Below, one piece after another: positions 26,958 through 38,304 of a DNA stretch of 64,000 bases (position 1 is its first letter; the number at the start of each line of letters is the position of its first letter). The stretch covers positions 186,001 to 250,000 of the forward strand of contig NZ_ATUK01000013.1 of NCBI RefSeq assembly GCF_000420165.1. The letters are read 5' to 3'. Made by a program: the position numbers and the translations under genes. The notes beneath the pieces were generated by a model. The model saw only the letters and a program-made list of their open reading frames with translations. It did no database searches and was not told where the DNA came from. The DNA comes from Thioalkalivibrio sp. AKL19 (GTDB lineage Bacteria > Pseudomonadota > Gammaproteobacteria > Ectothiorhodospirales > Ectothiorhodospiraceae).

Positions 26958-27665
26958 TTATTCCGCGGGGCGGGGGCTTTGTTCCGGGAGTACGTCCCGG
27001 AGGCGCTCCAGGATCATGTCCACCACGCCGACGATATCGAGGTCCGTGGTATCCACTTCCCAGGCATCTTCGGCGGGCTTGAGGGGGGCCACGCTGCGTT
27101 CGCGGTCACGACGGTCACGGGCCTCCATCTCATCCTGAAGGGCGGAGAGATTAGCACTAAGTCCTTGTTCCTTCAACTGCATGTAACGCCGCCGTGCCCT
27201 TTCTTCCGCCGACGCCGTCAGAAAGATCTTCAGGTCCGCTTCGGGGAACACGACCGTGCCCATGTCGCGCCCGTCGGCAACCAGCCCCGGGGCCTTGGCA
27301 AAGCCGCGCTGGCGCTCGAGCAAGGCCTCGCGCACGGCGGGAATCGCGGCCACCTGGGAGGCATCGCTGCCGGCTTGCTCGGTGCGGAGCAGCTGGTCCA
27401 CCGGAGCCCCCTCCAGGAGGGTGGTCACGGCCGTGGCGTCGCGGTTGACCTCGAAATCCATATCGAGGCCGGCGGCCAGGCGCACCAGTGCAGCCTCGTC
27501 GGTCAGCTCCACCCCGTGCTGGCGCGCAGCGAGGCCGAGCAGCCGGTACAGGGCGCCGCTGTCCAGCAAGTGCCACCCCATCGCGGCCGCCACGCGCATG
27601 CACACCGTGCCCTTTCCGGCCCCGCCGGGCCCGTCAATGGTCAGTACCGGAACTTCCGAACTCAT
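26958..27665 (-). CDS. cmk: Cytidylate kinase
   Basis: This 235-residue kinase phosphorylates CMP and dCMP. The P-loop is [14 protein letters not shown] near residue 9. [15 protein letters not shown] is the CMP-binding signature, and [22 protein letters not shown] is the second family block (key [11 protein letters not shown]). Its ATG overlaps the aroA stop by four bases, as in the cluster aroA-cmk-rpsA of gammaproteobacteria. Confidence 0.96.
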   Translation of the reverse strand: MSSEVPVLTIDGPGGAGKGTVCMRVAAAMGWHLLDSGALYRLLGLAARQHGVELTDEAALVRLAAGLDMDFEVNRDATAVTTLLEGAPVDQLLRTEQAGSDASQVAAIPAVREALLERQRGFAKAPGLVADGRDMGTVVFPEADLKIFLTASAEERARRRYMQLKEQGLSANLSALQDEMEARDRRDRERSVAPLKPAEDAWEVDTTDLDIVGVVDMILERLRDVLPEQSPRPAE

Positions 27666-28966
27666 GCCGCCTCCAGTTGCAGCCCGGCCTCGCGTGCCAG
27701 CTCCACGAAGCCGGGAAAGGATGTACTCACGTTCGCGCAGTCACGGATGCGGATGGGGGCACGGGCACGCAAGCCCGCCATCGCGAAGGACATCGCGATC
27801 CGGTGGTCGCCGTGGCTGTCGACTTCGCCGCCGCCAAACCCGTCGCCGCCCCGGATCCGGATCCCGTCCGGCTGGACCTCGCAATCCACGCCCAGGGTCA
27901 TCAGGCCATCGGCCATCACCTGGATGCGGTCGCTTTCCTTCACCCGCAGCTCCTCGGCTCCGGTCAGGACGGTTTCGCCCTGGGCGCAGGCGGCCGCAAC
28001 GAAGATCGCGGGAAATTCATCGATCGCCAGTGGCACAAGGTGCTCGGGGATCTGGATACCCTTCAGGGCCGCGGCCTCGACCTCCAGGTCGGCTACCGGC
28101 TCGCCGCCCGCCTCACGCTCGTCCAGCACGCGGATCTCGGCGCCCATCAGGCGCAGAATGTCGATCACCCCGGTGCGGGTCGGGTTGATCCCGACATGTT
28201 CCAGGCGCATGCGCGAGCCGGAGGCGATCGAGGCCCCGACCAGGAAGAATGCCGCCGAGGAGATATCCGCCGGCACGTCGACCGGGCTCGCGACCAGCCG
28301 GCCGCCGCCGTGGACACAGGCGCGCGGCCCGTCGCGCTCGACCGGGTAGCCAAACCCGGCCAGCATCCGCTCGGTGTGATCGCGCGTGGGCGCCGGCTCG
28401 GTCACGCAGGTCCGGCCATCGGCCCACAGACCGGCCAGCAGCAGGGCCGATTTCACCTGGGCACTGGCCACTTTGAGCACATGATCGGTCCCTCGTAGCG
28501 GTGCTCCGCCGTGCACACGCAGCGGCGGCGTCCCGGCCTCGCTGGTATCGATCCGGGCGCCCATCGCTGCCAGCGGCTCGGTGACCCGGCGCATCGGCCG
28601 CCCGCTCAGGGAGCGATCCCCCACCAGTTCGCTGTCGAACGCCTGACCCGCGAGGACGCCACACAGCAGGCGCATCGCGGTACCCGAGTTGCCCATATCC
28701 AGCGCCGCGGAGGGGGCCTTCAGGCCATGCAGCCCGGCGCCCTGGATGCGCACGCCACCCGGGCCGGTCCGCTCGATGGCCACGCCCATGGCGCGGAACG
28801 CCTCCAGGGTCGCGATGCAATCCGCGCCTTCAAGAAAGCCGGTCACATGCGTCTCGCCCTCGGCGAGCGCACCCAGCATGATCGCGCGGTGCGAGATCGA
28901 CTTGTCGCCCGGCACGCGGGCATGGCCCGCAAGCTGGCCCCCGGGCTGTACGGTAAAGGTATTCAT
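27662..28966 (-). CDS. aroA: 3-phosphoshikimate 1-carboxyvinyltransferase (EPSP synthase)
   Basis: This 434-residue enzyme adds an enolpyruvyl group to shikimate 3-phosphate. PGDKSISHRAIMLGALAEG and MGNSGTAMRLLCGVLAG are the phosphate and PEP-binding blocks; KESDRIQVMADGLMTLG and HGDHRIAMSFAMAG mark the C-terminal domain. The lysine, serine and arginine of the first block are intact. The N-terminal part, with GNSGTAMR rather than GNAGTAMR, and the short spacing resemble class II (glyphosate-tolerant type) enzymes; that class call is tentative. tyrA stands six bases upstream and cmk overlaps downstream. Confidence 0.95.
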   Translation of the reverse strand: MNTFTVQPGGQLAGHARVPGDKSISHRAIMLGALAEGETHVTGFLEGADCIATLEAFRAMGVAIERTGPGGVRIQGAGLHGLKAPSAALDMGNSGTAMRLLCGVLAGQAFDSELVGDRSLSGRPMRRVTEPLAAMGARIDTSEAGTPPLRVHGGAPLRGTDHVLKVASAQVKSALLLAGLWADGRTCVTEPAPTRDHTERMLAGFGYPVERDGPRACVHGGGRLVASPVDVPADISSAAFFLVGASIASGSRMRLEHVGINPTRTGVIDILRLMGAEIRVLDEREAGGEPVADLEVEAAALKGIQIPEHLVPLAIDEFPAIFVAAACAQGETVLTGAEELRVKESDRIQVMADGLMTLGVDCEVQPDGIRIRGGDGFGGGEVDSHGDHRIAMSFAMAGLRARAPIRIRDCANVSTSFPGFVELAREAGLQLEAA

Positions 28967-28972
28967 CGGGTT

Positions 28973-29854
28973 TCAGGTATCCAGTTGTGCATCCGCGGGG
29001 TCGCACAGGCGATCGCGGGTTTCTTTGGCGTGTTCAAAGCTTCGTTCGATGGTCGCGGCATCCCGGCCCTCGATCGCCGCGCGCAGGTTCTCCAGATCGG
29101 CCTGGTATTGTCCGATCACCTCGAGGATGGCGTCGCGATTGGCCAGGCAGATATCGCGCCAGACCACCGGATCGCTGGAGGCGATCCGCGTGAAGTCGCG
29201 AAAGCCACCGGCGGCGTAGTGAAAGATCTCGTCACGCTCGCTCATGTTGGCGAGCGACGATACCAGCGTGAAGGCCAGCACATGCGGTAGATGGCTGGTC
29301 GCCGCCAGGACGCGATCGTGGTGTGCCGGTGTCATGTACTCGACCCGGGCGCCTGCGGCCTGCCACATTGCGGCGACCCGGTCGGTCGCCAGCGGGTTCG
29401 TGGCATCCGCCGGCGTCAGGATCACCAGGCGATCACGGAACAGGCTGGGAAAGGCCGCCGTCACCCCGCTCTTCTCCGTGCCGGCGATCGGGTGGCCCGG
29501 TACGAAGGCGCGCGGGAGGCCGCCGAACCCGGAGCCCACGGCGTCGATCACGGCTTGCTTGCTGCTGCCCACGTCGGTCAACGGGCTGTCCTCGGGCCAG
29601 GCCGCCGCGAGCTCGCGGGCCAGTGGCTCCATGGCACCCAGCGGGACCGCGAGCACACCCATGTCGGCGCCCTCGGCGGCTGCCGCGATGTCCGTGGTCC
29701 ACCGGTCGATCACGCCCAGGCGCTGCGCCTCGCGCAGGTTGTCCGCGTTGCGCGAGCAACCCACCACCTCGCGCACCGCGCCTGCCTCGCGCAGGGCCAG
29801 GGCCAGGGAGCCGCCGATCAGGCCGACCCCGAAGATCACCAGCCGTTCGATCAC
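28973..29854 (-). CDS. tyrA: Prephenate dehydrogenase (TyrA)
   Basis: This 293-residue NAD(P)-dependent enzyme converts prephenate to 4-hydroxyphenylpyruvate (or arogenate to tyrosine in cyclohexadienyl forms). The Rossmann motif is VIFGVGLIGGSLALALREAG (GxGxxG). TDVGSSKQAVID and FVPGHPIAGTEKSGV are catalytic-site blocks, the latter with the conserved His. The start is GTG at 29854, overlapping the hisC stop (GTGA). It is a separate gene here, not fused to aroA as in Pseudomonas. Confidence 0.95.
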   Translation of the reverse strand: MIERLVIFGVGLIGGSLALALREAGAVREVVGCSRNADNLREAQRLGVIDRWTTDIAAAAEGADMGVLAVPLGAMEPLARELAAAWPEDSPLTDVGSSKQAVIDAVGSGFGGLPRAFVPGHPIAGTEKSGVTAAFPSLFRDRLVILTPADATNPLATDRVAAMWQAAGARVEYMTPAHHDRVLAATSHLPHVLAFTLVSSLANMSERDEIFHYAAGGFRDFTRIASSDPVVWRDICLANRDAILEVIGQYQADLENLRAAIEGRDAATIERSFEHAKETRDRLCDPADAQLDT

Positions 29855-31008
29855 GCCAGCGCCTTGTGGAGCGCCGCGAGGAAGCGGGCGTTGTCCTCGT
29901 GGGTGGAGACGGTCACGCGCAGATGCCCGGGCAGTCCGTAGTTCTCGACCGGGCGCGTGATCACGCCCTCGCGCAGCAGGGCCTCGTATACCGGGCCAGG
30001 CTCGCGGTCCGTGTCGAAGGTGACGAAATTGCCGACCGACGGGATCACGCGCAAGCCCAGCTCGCGCAGGGCCGCACTGACCTGCCGGAGCCCTTCGCGG
30101 TTGATGGCGACCGACTTCGCCACATGCTCGACATCGTCCAGCGCCGCCAGGCCGGCGGCCTGAGCGATGGCATTGACGTTGAAGGGCTGGCGCACGCGGT
30201 TCAGCAGATCCGCGATCTCCGGAGAGCTGACGGCATACCCGAGACGCAGGCCGGCCAGGCCCTGGATCTTGGAAAAGGTCCGGGTCACGACCAGGTTCGG
30301 ATAGCGCTCAAGCCACCGGGTGGTGTCCGGATACCCGGCCTCCTCGACATACTCGAAATATGCCTCGTCCACCACGACCACGGTGGTCGCCGGCATCGCC
30401 GCCACGAAGGCCTCCAGCGTCCGGCCATCCAGCCAGGTCCCGGTCGGGTTGTTCGGGTTGGCCACGAACACCACCCGAACATCCTCGTCCACCCGGGCGC
30501 GCATCGCGTCCAGGTCATGCCCGAAGGGCTGCAACGGATGGTCGGCGGCCAGTGCCGGCGCCACCCGTGCCTCGGCACCCACCGCCTGCGTCACCAGTGG
30601 ATAGACGGCGAACGCGTGTGCGGAAAACACGGCCGCGCGCCCCGGCGCGAGCCAGGTGCGGGCGATCAGTTCCAGCACTTCGTTGGAACCGTTGCCCAGG
30701 GTGATCTGGTCCGGCGTCACCCCGTGGCGCTCGGCCAGACGGGCCTTCAGTTCGAAGCCATTGCCGTCGGGATAGACGTGCGCCTCGGCCAGGGCCGCCC
30801 TCCCCGCCTCCACCGCGAGCGGTGACGGCCCCAATGGGTTTTCGTTGGAGGCCAGCTTGATCGCCTGGGTAATCCCCAGTTCGCGCTCGAGCGCGGCCAC
30901 CGGCTTGCCCGGCTGATACGGGCTCAGACCCTGGACACCGGCGACCGCGAGCGCGACCGGATCAAACGCCGCGCCGGCCGCAGTGGATGCGGAGGGATTG
31001 GATGCCAT
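29851..31008 (-). CDS. hisC: Histidinol-phosphate aminotransferase
   Basis: This 385-residue fold-type I aminotransferase begins at GVQGLSPYQPGKPVAALERE, typical of HisC (GLxPYxPGKP). KLASNENPLGPSP, NPNNPTGTWLD, VDEAYFEYV and the PLP lysine in TFSKIQGLAGLRLGY follow. In this cluster it may also serve as an aromatic aminotransferase for tyrosine and phenylalanine, as HisC2-type enzymes do. ATG at 31008 is preferred because GAGG lies eight bases before it; an ATG six codons upstream has no site. It lies between pheA and tyrA. Confidence 0.93.
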   Translation of the reverse strand: MASNPSASTAAGAAFDPVALAVAGVQGLSPYQPGKPVAALERELGITQAIKLASNENPLGPSPLAVEAGRAALAEAHVYPDGNGFELKARLAERHGVTPDQITLGNGSNEVLELIARTWLAPGRAAVFSAHAFAVYPLVTQAVGAEARVAPALAADHPLQPFGHDLDAMRARVDEDVRVVFVANPNNPTGTWLDGRTLEAFVAAMPATTVVVVDEAYFEYVEEAGYPDTTRWLERYPNLVVTRTFSKIQGLAGLRLGYAVSSPEIADLLNRVRQPFNVNAIAQAAGLAALDDVEHVAKSVAINREGLRQVSAALRELGLRVIPSVGNFVTFDTDREPGPVYEALLREGVITRPVENYGLPGHLRVTVSTHEDNARFLAALHKALA

Positions 31009-31052
31009 GCGGAAAACCTCGGCCATTCGGATAAGGACGTCGGGTAGGCGAA

Positions 31053-32168
31053 TCAGGTGGCGGCCTGGGGATAGCTCCCCAGAACCTTCACGGTGTCGGC
31101 GCTGGCTCGCAGCTGCTCCAGACAATCGCGGATCAGCGGGTCCTGCTGGTGACCGATAAGATCGAGGAAGAACACGTAGTTCCAGGGTGTGCAGCGCGAC
31201 GGGCGCGACTCGATGCGGGTCAGGCTGATCCCGGCCTCGGCGATCGGCTTGAGCAGCGAATACAGTGACCCCGGGCGGTTGGCGGTGCTCAGCATCACCG
31301 AGGTGCGGTCGGCGCCACTGGGCTCGGTCGTCCCGGCGCCGATGATCAGGAAGCGCGTCGTGTTGTCGGCGCGATCCTCCACATGCTGCGCGCGGACCGG
31401 GACGTTGTAGTGCTCGGCCGCCGCCTGGCTGGCCAGGGCCGCGGCTGCGGGATCCTGGGCCGCGATCTCGGCCGCCCGGGCGTTGCTGGAAACCGCCTCC
31501 CGTTCGGCGTGAGGCAATGCCGTATCCAGCCACTGGCGGCACTGCGCGAGTGCCTGCGCATGGGCCAGTACACGCTGGATCTGGCCAAGATCCTCGGCCT
31601 GCGCCAGCAGGTGGTGATGAATCGGGGTCACGACCTCGCCGCAGATCTGCAGCGAGGAGTCCATGAAGCAATCGACGGTATGCGTTACCACGCCCTCGGA
31701 GCTGTTCTCGATGGGGACGACGCCGAACTGCGCGCGGCCGGTTTCCACCGCGCCGAAAACGGCATCGATGGAGGCGAGCGGCTGGGTTTCCACCGCATGT
31801 CCGAAGTGCTTGCGCGCCGCCAGGTGCGTGAAGGTCCCGACCGGCCCGAGATACGCCACATGAAGCGGATGCTCCAGTGCCAGGCATTCCGACATGATCT
31901 CGCGGAACAGCCGGGTGACCGCCTCGCCCGACAGCGGACCGGGATTCTGCTCGCGCACCCGGCGCAGGATCTCCGCCTCGCGCTCCGGTCGATAAAACAC
32001 CGGATCGCTCTCCTGGCGGCGCTTGACCCGGGCCACGGCCTCGGCGCAGCGGGCCCGCTCGCTCAGGCGTTCGAGCAGCTCGGCGTCCAGGGCGTCGATG
32101 CGTGCACGCAGGGCCGCCAGGTCCTCTGGCTCGCTCGCGGCCTGCGACGAATGCGAATCCCCCGCCAC
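31053..32168 (-). CDS. pheA: Bifunctional chorismate mutase / prephenate dehydratase
   Basis: This 371-residue P-protein has three parts. Residues about 15-105 are an AroQ chorismate mutase (LAALRARIDALDAELLERLSERA, with RxxE residues). Residues about 105-280 are prephenate dehydratase (YLGPVGTFTHLAA, VPIENSSEGVVTHTVD, DNTTRFLIIG with the catalytic Thr). The end is an ACT domain with the ESRP motif (RIESRPSRCTPWNYVFF), which binds phenylalanine for feedback control. Start GTG at 32168 is three bases past the serA stop, suggesting translational coupling. Confidence 0.96.
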   Translation of the reverse strand: MAGDSHSSQAASEPEDLAALRARIDALDAELLERLSERARCAEAVARVKRRQESDPVFYRPEREAEILRRVREQNPGPLSGEAVTRLFREIMSECLALEHPLHVAYLGPVGTFTHLAARKHFGHAVETQPLASIDAVFGAVETGRAQFGVVPIENSSEGVVTHTVDCFMDSSLQICGEVVTPIHHHLLAQAEDLGQIQRVLAHAQALAQCRQWLDTALPHAEREAVSSNARAAEIAAQDPAAAALASQAAAEHYNVPVRAQHVEDRADNTTRFLIIGAGTTEPSGADRTSVMLSTANRPGSLYSLLKPIAEAGISLTRIESRPSRCTPWNYVFFLDLIGHQQDPLIRDCLEQLRASADTVKVLGSYPQAAT

Positions 32169-32171
32169 GAC

Positions 32172-33335
32172 CTAGAGCACCCGGGCCCGCAACACGCCGT
32201 CGATCCGGTGCAACGCGTCCAGCGTGGCCGCATCGGGATGGCCATCGACGTCCAGCAGGGTGTACGCCAGATCGCCGCGCGAGTCGTTCATCAAGTGCAG
32301 GATGTTGATGTTCGACTCGCCCAGGGTGTGCGAGATGCGTCCGACGCGATCCGGCAGGTTGCGGTTGACGATCGCAATGCGCGTGTCGCCCTTGCGACCG
32401 AGCACCAGCGTCGGCAGGTTGACGGAATTCACCACGTTGCCGTTTTCCAGGTAGTCGCGGAGCTGGTCGGCAATCATCACCGCACAGTTTTCCTCGGATT
32501 CGGTCGTCGAGGCCCCCAGGTGCGGCAGGGTGATCACGCGCGGGTGGCCCACCATCCCCTGCACGGGGAAGTCCGTGATGTAGGCGTGCAGGCGCTCGGC
32601 ATCCAGCCCTTCGCGCACGGCCTCGTCATCGACGATGCCCTCACGCGCCAGGTTCAGGACCATCGCCCCGGTGTTCATGCCCCCCAGGTTCTTCGCATTG
32701 ACCAGGTTGGCGGTATTCTCGGTCAATGGCACGTGGACGGTGACCGCGTCGGCACCCTCCAGGGCCGCCTCGACCGAGCGGGCCCGCTCGATGCCGGAAT
32801 CCAGCCGCCAGGCATTCTCCACCGTGACCTTGGGATCGAAGCCGACCACCTCCATGCCCAGCGCGCGGGCGGCGTTGGCCACGCCCACCCCGATCGCGCC
32901 CAGGCCCAGGACGGCCAGCCGCCGGCCCGGCAGCTCGAAGCCGGTGAATTTCTTCTTGCCCTGCTCCACCGCGGACATGAAGTCCTCCTTGGTGGGGTCC
33001 AGCTCCTGGACATAACCCGCGGCCGGCAGCAGATTGCGCGCGGCCAGCAACAGACCGGCGATCACCAGCTCCTTCACCGCGTTGGCGTTGGCGCCCGGGG
33101 CGTTGAATACCGCCACGCCGCGCTCCGACAAGGCTTCCACCGGGATGTTGTTCACCCCGCTGCCCGCTCGCCCGACCGCGAGGACCGAGTCCGGGATCTC
33201 CACGGAATGCAGGTCGAACGAGCGCAACATCAGCGCGTCCGGCTGATTGATATCCGACGCGACCTCGTAATGATCGCGCGGGAAGCGGTCCAGCCCGCGC
33301 ACCGCGATGTTGTTGTAGGTCTGGATCCGGTACAT
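32172..33335 (-). CDS. serA: D-3-phosphoglycerate dehydrogenase
   Basis: This 387-residue enzyme starts serine synthesis by oxidising 3-phosphoglycerate. It has the D-2-hydroxyacid dehydrogenase fold: VGRAGSGVNNIPVEAL, the NAD motif VLGLGAIGVGVANAA, NLAREGIVDDEAV with Arg, a Glu-containing loop, and His in LPHLGASTTESEENC. A C-terminal ACT domain (RIAIVNRNLPDRVGRISHTL) could bind serine. ATG at 33335 has AGGAGG at good spacing; a GTG three bases upstream is the alternative. Its place between serC and pheA joins the two serine steps. Confidence 0.94.
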   Translation of the reverse strand: MYRIQTYNNIAVRGLDRFPRDHYEVASDINQPDALMLRSFDLHSVEIPDSVLAVGRAGSGVNNIPVEALSERGVAVFNAPGANANAVKELVIAGLLLAARNLLPAAGYVQELDPTKEDFMSAVEQGKKKFTGFELPGRRLAVLGLGAIGVGVANAARALGMEVVGFDPKVTVENAWRLDSGIERARSVEAALEGADAVTVHVPLTENTANLVNAKNLGGMNTGAMVLNLAREGIVDDEAVREGLDAERLHAYITDFPVQGMVGHPRVITLPHLGASTTESEENCAVMIADQLRDYLENGNVVNSVNLPTLVLGRKGDTRIAIVNRNLPDRVGRISHTLGESNINILHLMNDSRGDLAYTLLDVDGHPDAATLDALHRIDGVLRARVL

Positions 33336-33384
33336 CACGACCTCCTGGCCCGGTAGTACTACCGGTGACTGCGTTTGGGCGGGA

Positions 33385-34464
33385 TCAGGCGTGACGGTTT
33401 TCGAAGTCCGCCATGAACTCGATCAGGGTGTCCACCGCGCTCTCCGGGACCGCGTTGTAGATGCTGGCACGCATCCCGCCTACCGAACGATGGCCCTTCA
33501 GCGAGGACAATCCGGCGGCATCCGCCTCGTTCAGGAAGGTCCCGTCGAGGGCATCGTCCGCGAGGATGAACGGCACGTTCATCCAGGAACGGGCCGAGGG
33601 TTCCACGGGATTGCGATAGAACGCCGAATTGTCGATGTACTGGTAAAGCTTGGTGGCCTTGCGCTGGTTGACCTCGGCCATGGCCTCCAGGCCCCCCTGG
33701 TCCAGCAGCCACTCGAATACCAACCCGGCCAGGTACCAGCCAAAGGTTGGCGGGGTGTTGTACATCGAGTCATTCTCGGCCTGCAGCGCCCAGTCCAGTA
33801 CCGCCGGGACCGCGCCCCTCTCTCGTTTCAGCAGGTCGTTGCGCACGATCACCACGGTCAGGCCCGCCGGACCGATATTCTTCTGCGCCCCGGCGTAGAT
33901 GACGCCGAATTTCGACACGTCGATCGGGCGCGACAGGATGGTGGAAGACATGTCCGCCACCAGCGGGACATCGCCCACCTCCGGGATATCCGGGAATTCC
34001 ACCCCGCCGATGGTCTCGTTCGGGGTGTAGTGCACGAAGGCCGCGTTCGGGTCCAGGTTCCACGTCGCGCGATCCGGGATCGAGTCGTACCCGCTCGCCT
34101 GCGAGCTCGCCACGATATTCACCGGGCCGTACTTCTGGGCCTCCTTGATGGCCTTGCCCGACCAGGCACCGGTATCGACATAGTCCATGCCCTGGCCGTT
34201 GGCCAGGTTCATCGGGATGGCCGCGAACTGCCCGGTCGCCCCGCCCTGCAGGAACAGCACCGAGTAGTCCTCCGGGATGTTCATCAGCTTGCGCAGGTCG
34301 TGCTCGGCCTTCTCCGCGACGGCCATGAACGGCTTGCCACGGTGGCTCATCTCCATCACGGACATCCCGGAACCGCGGAAGTCCAGCAGTTCGTCACGGG
34401 CCCGTTCGAGCACGGCCTGGGGCAGGGCCGCCGGCCCCGCGCTGAAGTTCATCACTCGCGTCAT
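33385..34464 (-). CDS. serC: Phosphoserine aminotransferase
   Basis: This 359-residue class V-like PLP enzyme makes phosphoserine from 3-phosphohydroxypyruvate and also acts in pyridoxal phosphate synthesis. [44 protein letters not shown] and the PLP lysine in [18 protein letters not shown] are family marks; [15 protein letters not shown] closes the active site. Its ATG overlaps the gyrA stop by four bases. serA is downstream. Confidence 0.97.
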   Translation of the reverse strand: MTRVMNFSAGPAALPQAVLERARDELLDFRGSGMSVMEMSHRGKPFMAVAEKAEHDLRKLMNIPEDYSVLFLQGGATGQFAAIPMNLANGQGMDYVDTGAWSGKAIKEAQKYGPVNIVASSQASGYDSIPDRATWNLDPNAAFVHYTPNETIGGVEFPDIPEVGDVPLVADMSSTILSRPIDVSKFGVIYAGAQKNIGPAGLTVVIVRNDLLKRERGAVPAVLDWALQAENDSMYNTPPTFGWYLAGLVFEWLLDQGGLEAMAEVNQRKATKLYQYIDNSAFYRNPVEPSARSWMNVPFILADDALDGTFLNEADAAGLSSLKGHRSVGGMRASIYNAVPESAVDTLIEFMADFENRHA

Positions 34465-37076
34465 GCATGTTCTCCATCGTCGCTGGATTCGAGACCCGAC
34501 TCCGGGTCTGCCCCGGCCTCGGACGGACCGGGATCGTCTTCGTCCTCGCCCTGCAGCTGCGCCACGCGGGCCAGCTCCACCAGGTTCTCGCCTTCGTCGA
34601 GGCGGATCAGGCGTACCCCCTGGGTGTTGCGGCCGATCAGCGGGATCTGGTCGATCGGCGTGCGGACCAGGGTTCCGCCGTTGGTGATCAGCATCACCTC
34701 GTCATCGTCCAGGACGCGCGACGCCCCGACCAGCAGGCCGTTACGGCCCTCGGTCTGGATCGCGATCACGCCCTGGCCGCCACGGCGGTGCACCGGGAAC
34801 TCGTCGAAGCGGGTACGCTTGCCGAAGCCGTTCTCCGTGGCCAGCAACGCCGAGCCTTCGTCGACGTTCAGCAGCGCGATCACCCGCTGGTCGTCCTCCA
34901 TGCGCACACCGCGGACGCCACACGCGGTGCGACCCATGGCCCGCACGTCGCTCTCGTGGAAGCGCACCGCCTTGCCGGCGGTGGTAACCAGCATTACATC
35001 CAGGGTGCCATCGGTCAGAGACACATCCACCAGATGGTCGCCGTCGCGCAGATCCACCGCAATAATGCCGGACGCCCGGCGCCGCGAGAAATCGGTCAGC
35101 GGGGTCTTCTTGACCGTCCCCTGCGCCGTGACCATGAACACGTAGTGGTCCGGGGTGTATTCGCGAACCGGAAGGATCGCGTTAATACGTTCGTCCGATT
35201 CCAGCGGCAGCAGATTGACGATTGGCTTGCCACGCGAGGCACGCGAGCCCTGCGGCAGTTCGTAGACCTTGAGCCAGTACACCCGCCCGCGGCTGGAGAA
35301 GCACAGGATGGTGTCGTGGGTGTTGGCGACCACCAGCCGGTCGATGAAGTCCTCTTCCTTGAAGCTGGTCGCGGCCTTGCCGCGCCCGCCCCGGCGCTGG
35401 GCACGATAGTCCGCCACCGGCTGGTACTTCACGTAGCCGGCATGCGACAACGTGACCACCACGTCCTCCTCGCCGATCAGGTCTTCCAGGGTCAGGTTCG
35501 CCTGGCGCTCGCGGATCTCGCTGCGGCGCTCGTCGCCGAACTGTTCGGCCACCGCCAGCAGTTCGTTGCGGATCTCCTGCTGCAGCCGATCGCCCGAGCC
35601 GAGGATGTCCAGCAGGTCGTCGATCAACTCCAGCAACTCGCGGTATTCGTCCAGGATCTTGTCCTGCTCCAGCCCCGTCAGGCGGTGCAGACGCAGATCC
35701 AGAATGGCCTGGGCCTGTGCTTCGGACAGCCGGTAGCCGTCCTCGCCCATGCCGTATTCCGGGGCCAGGTCTTCCGGTCGCGAGGCGCTGGCGCCGGCCC
35801 GGTCCAGCATGTCGCTGACCACGCCCAGCGGCCAGGCGCGCGCCAGCAGCCCGGCCTTGGCCTCGGCCGGGTTGGGGGCGGCGCGGATCAGTTCGATGAC
35901 CGGGTCAATGTTGGCCAGGGCAATCGCCAGGCCTTCCAGGATATGGGCCCGCTCGCGGGCCTTGCGCAGGTCGTAGATGGTGCGACGGGTCACCACCTCG
36001 CGGCGATGACGCAGGAACGCCTGCAGCACCTGGCGCAGGTCCAGCACCTTGGGCTGACCGTCCACCAGCGCGACGATGTTGATGCCGAACACGTTCTGCA
36101 TCTGGGTGTGCATGTAGAGGTGGTTCAGGACCACCTCGGCCATCTCGCCGCGCTTGAGCTCGATGACCAGGCGCATGCCGTCCTTGTCCGACTCGTCGCG
36201 CAGTTCGGAGATGCCCTCCATGCGCTTTTCCTTGACCAGCTCGGCGATCTTCTCGGTCAGACGCGCCTTGTTCACCTGGTAGGGCAGCTCGGTGACGACA
36301 ATCGCCTCGCGCTGGCCGCCTTCCAGCGGCTCCACATGCGATCGCGCACGGATCAGCACCCGGCCGCGGCCAGTGCGGTAGGCCTCGCGTACGCCGTCGA
36401 TGCCGTTGATGATGCCGGCAGTCGGGAAGTCGGGACCCGGCAGGTGCTCCATCAGACCGTCGATGGAGATATCGGGCTCGTCGATCAGCGCCACGCAGGC
36501 GTTGATGACTTCGCGCAGGTTGTGCGGCGGGATATTGGTCGCCATCCCGACCGCGATGCCGGCGGAGCCGTTGACCAGGAGGTTCGGAAACTTGCTCGGC
36601 AGCACCGCCGGCTCGGTTTCGGAGCCGTCGTAGTTGTCGATGAAGTCGACGGTTTCCTTGTCGATGTCGGCCAGAAGCTCGGCCGCGATGCGCGCCATGC
36701 GCACCTCGGTGTAGCGCATGGCCGCCGGGGAGTCGCCGTCAATGGAGCCGAAGTTGCCCTGCCCGTCCGCGAGCATGTAGCGCATCGAGAACGGCTGCGC
36801 CATACGCACGATCGCGTCGTAGACGGCGGAATCGCCATGCGGGTGATATTTACCGATCACGTCACCGACCACGCGCGCCGACTTCTTGTACGGCTTGTTG
36901 TAGTCGTTGCCCAGCTCGCGCATCGCGTAGAGCACGCGGCGATGGACCGGCTTGAGGCCGTCACGGACATCGGGGAGGGCCCGGCCCACGATTACGCTCA
37001 TCGCGTAATCGAGGTAAGACTGCTGCATCTCGTCTTCGAGATTGACCGGGAAGATTTCCTTGGCAAATTCAGCCAT
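34461..37076 (-). CDS. gyrA: DNA gyrase subunit A
   Basis: This 871-residue subunit breaks and rejoins DNA during ATP-driven negative supercoiling. The catalytic tyrosine is Y122 in [17 protein letters not shown]. Numbering equals that of E. coli: the quinolone-determining positions are S83 and D87 ([13 protein letters not shown]), the drug-sensitive wild-type residues. The C-terminal pinwheel contains the GyrA box (QRRGGRGK). It ends in an acidic tail ([12 protein letters not shown]). A promoter with extended -10 precedes it, so it can be read apart from mtnA. serC overlaps its stop. Confidence 0.98.
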   Translation of the reverse strand: MAEFAKEIFPVNLEDEMQQSYLDYAMSVIVGRALPDVRDGLKPVHRRVLYAMRELGNDYNKPYKKSARVVGDVIGKYHPHGDSAVYDAIVRMAQPFSMRYMLADGQGNFGSIDGDSPAAMRYTEVRMARIAAELLADIDKETVDFIDNYDGSETEPAVLPSKFPNLLVNGSAGIAVGMATNIPPHNLREVINACVALIDEPDISIDGLMEHLPGPDFPTAGIINGIDGVREAYRTGRGRVLIRARSHVEPLEGGQREAIVVTELPYQVNKARLTEKIAELVKEKRMEGISELRDESDKDGMRLVIELKRGEMAEVVLNHLYMHTQMQNVFGINIVALVDGQPKVLDLRQVLQAFLRHRREVVTRRTIYDLRKARERAHILEGLAIALANIDPVIELIRAAPNPAEAKAGLLARAWPLGVVSDMLDRAGASASRPEDLAPEYGMGEDGYRLSEAQAQAILDLRLHRLTGLEQDKILDEYRELLELIDDLLDILGSGDRLQQEIRNELLAVAEQFGDERRSEIRERQANLTLEDLIGEEDVVVTLSHAGYVKYQPVADYRAQRRGGRGKAATSFKEEDFIDRLVVANTHDTILCFSSRGRVYWLKVYELPQGSRASRGKPIVNLLPLESDERINAILPVREYTPDHYVFMVTAQGTVKKTPLTDFSRRRASGIIAVDLRDGDHLVDVSLTDGTLDVMLVTTAGKAVRFHESDVRAMGRTACGVRGVRMEDDQRVIALLNVDEGSALLATENGFGKRTRFDEFPVHRRGGQGVIAIQTEGRNGLLVGASRVLDDDEVMLITNGGTLVRTPIDQIPLIGRNTQGVRLIRLDEGENLVELARVAQLQGEDEDDPGPSEAGADPESGLESSDDGEHA

Positions 37077-37110
37077 CGAGGGTTACGCCGTCCGTCTGAA
37101 CAAGCTCGCG

Positions 37111-37118
37111 ATCATACC
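37111..37118 (-). promoter_or_regulatory. Extended -10 promoter element of gyrA
   Basis: On the minus strand TGGTATGAT gives a TGn extended -10 with TATGAT, 35 bases before the gyrA ATG. No good -35 stands upstream, which extended -10 promoters do not need. gyrA promoters respond to supercoiling in many bacteria; nothing more can be said here. Confidence 0.5.
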
Positions 37119-37218
37119 ACAGGGGTAACCACTGGGGCTTGGGTTTTCGCCCCTCAAAACGGTTCTCCGACGCTCTCAGCCCCGAAAGCGATCGTGCCGG
37201 AACCGATTTGCACCGACG

Positions 37219-38295
<1,077 letters not shown>

Positions 38296-38304
38296 TACGT
38301 CATT

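Noticed and set aside
31383-33356. A 657-residue plus-strand frame across pheA and serA
   Set aside because: Composition (His, Gln, Arg, Val rich) is that of a reverse-frame shadow, and both minus-strand genes are unambiguous.
37125-37160. GGGGC...GCCCC hairpin between mtnA and gyrA as a terminator
   Set aside because: Only five base pairs with a ten-base loop and no T run; gyrA and mtnA are often co-transcribed.
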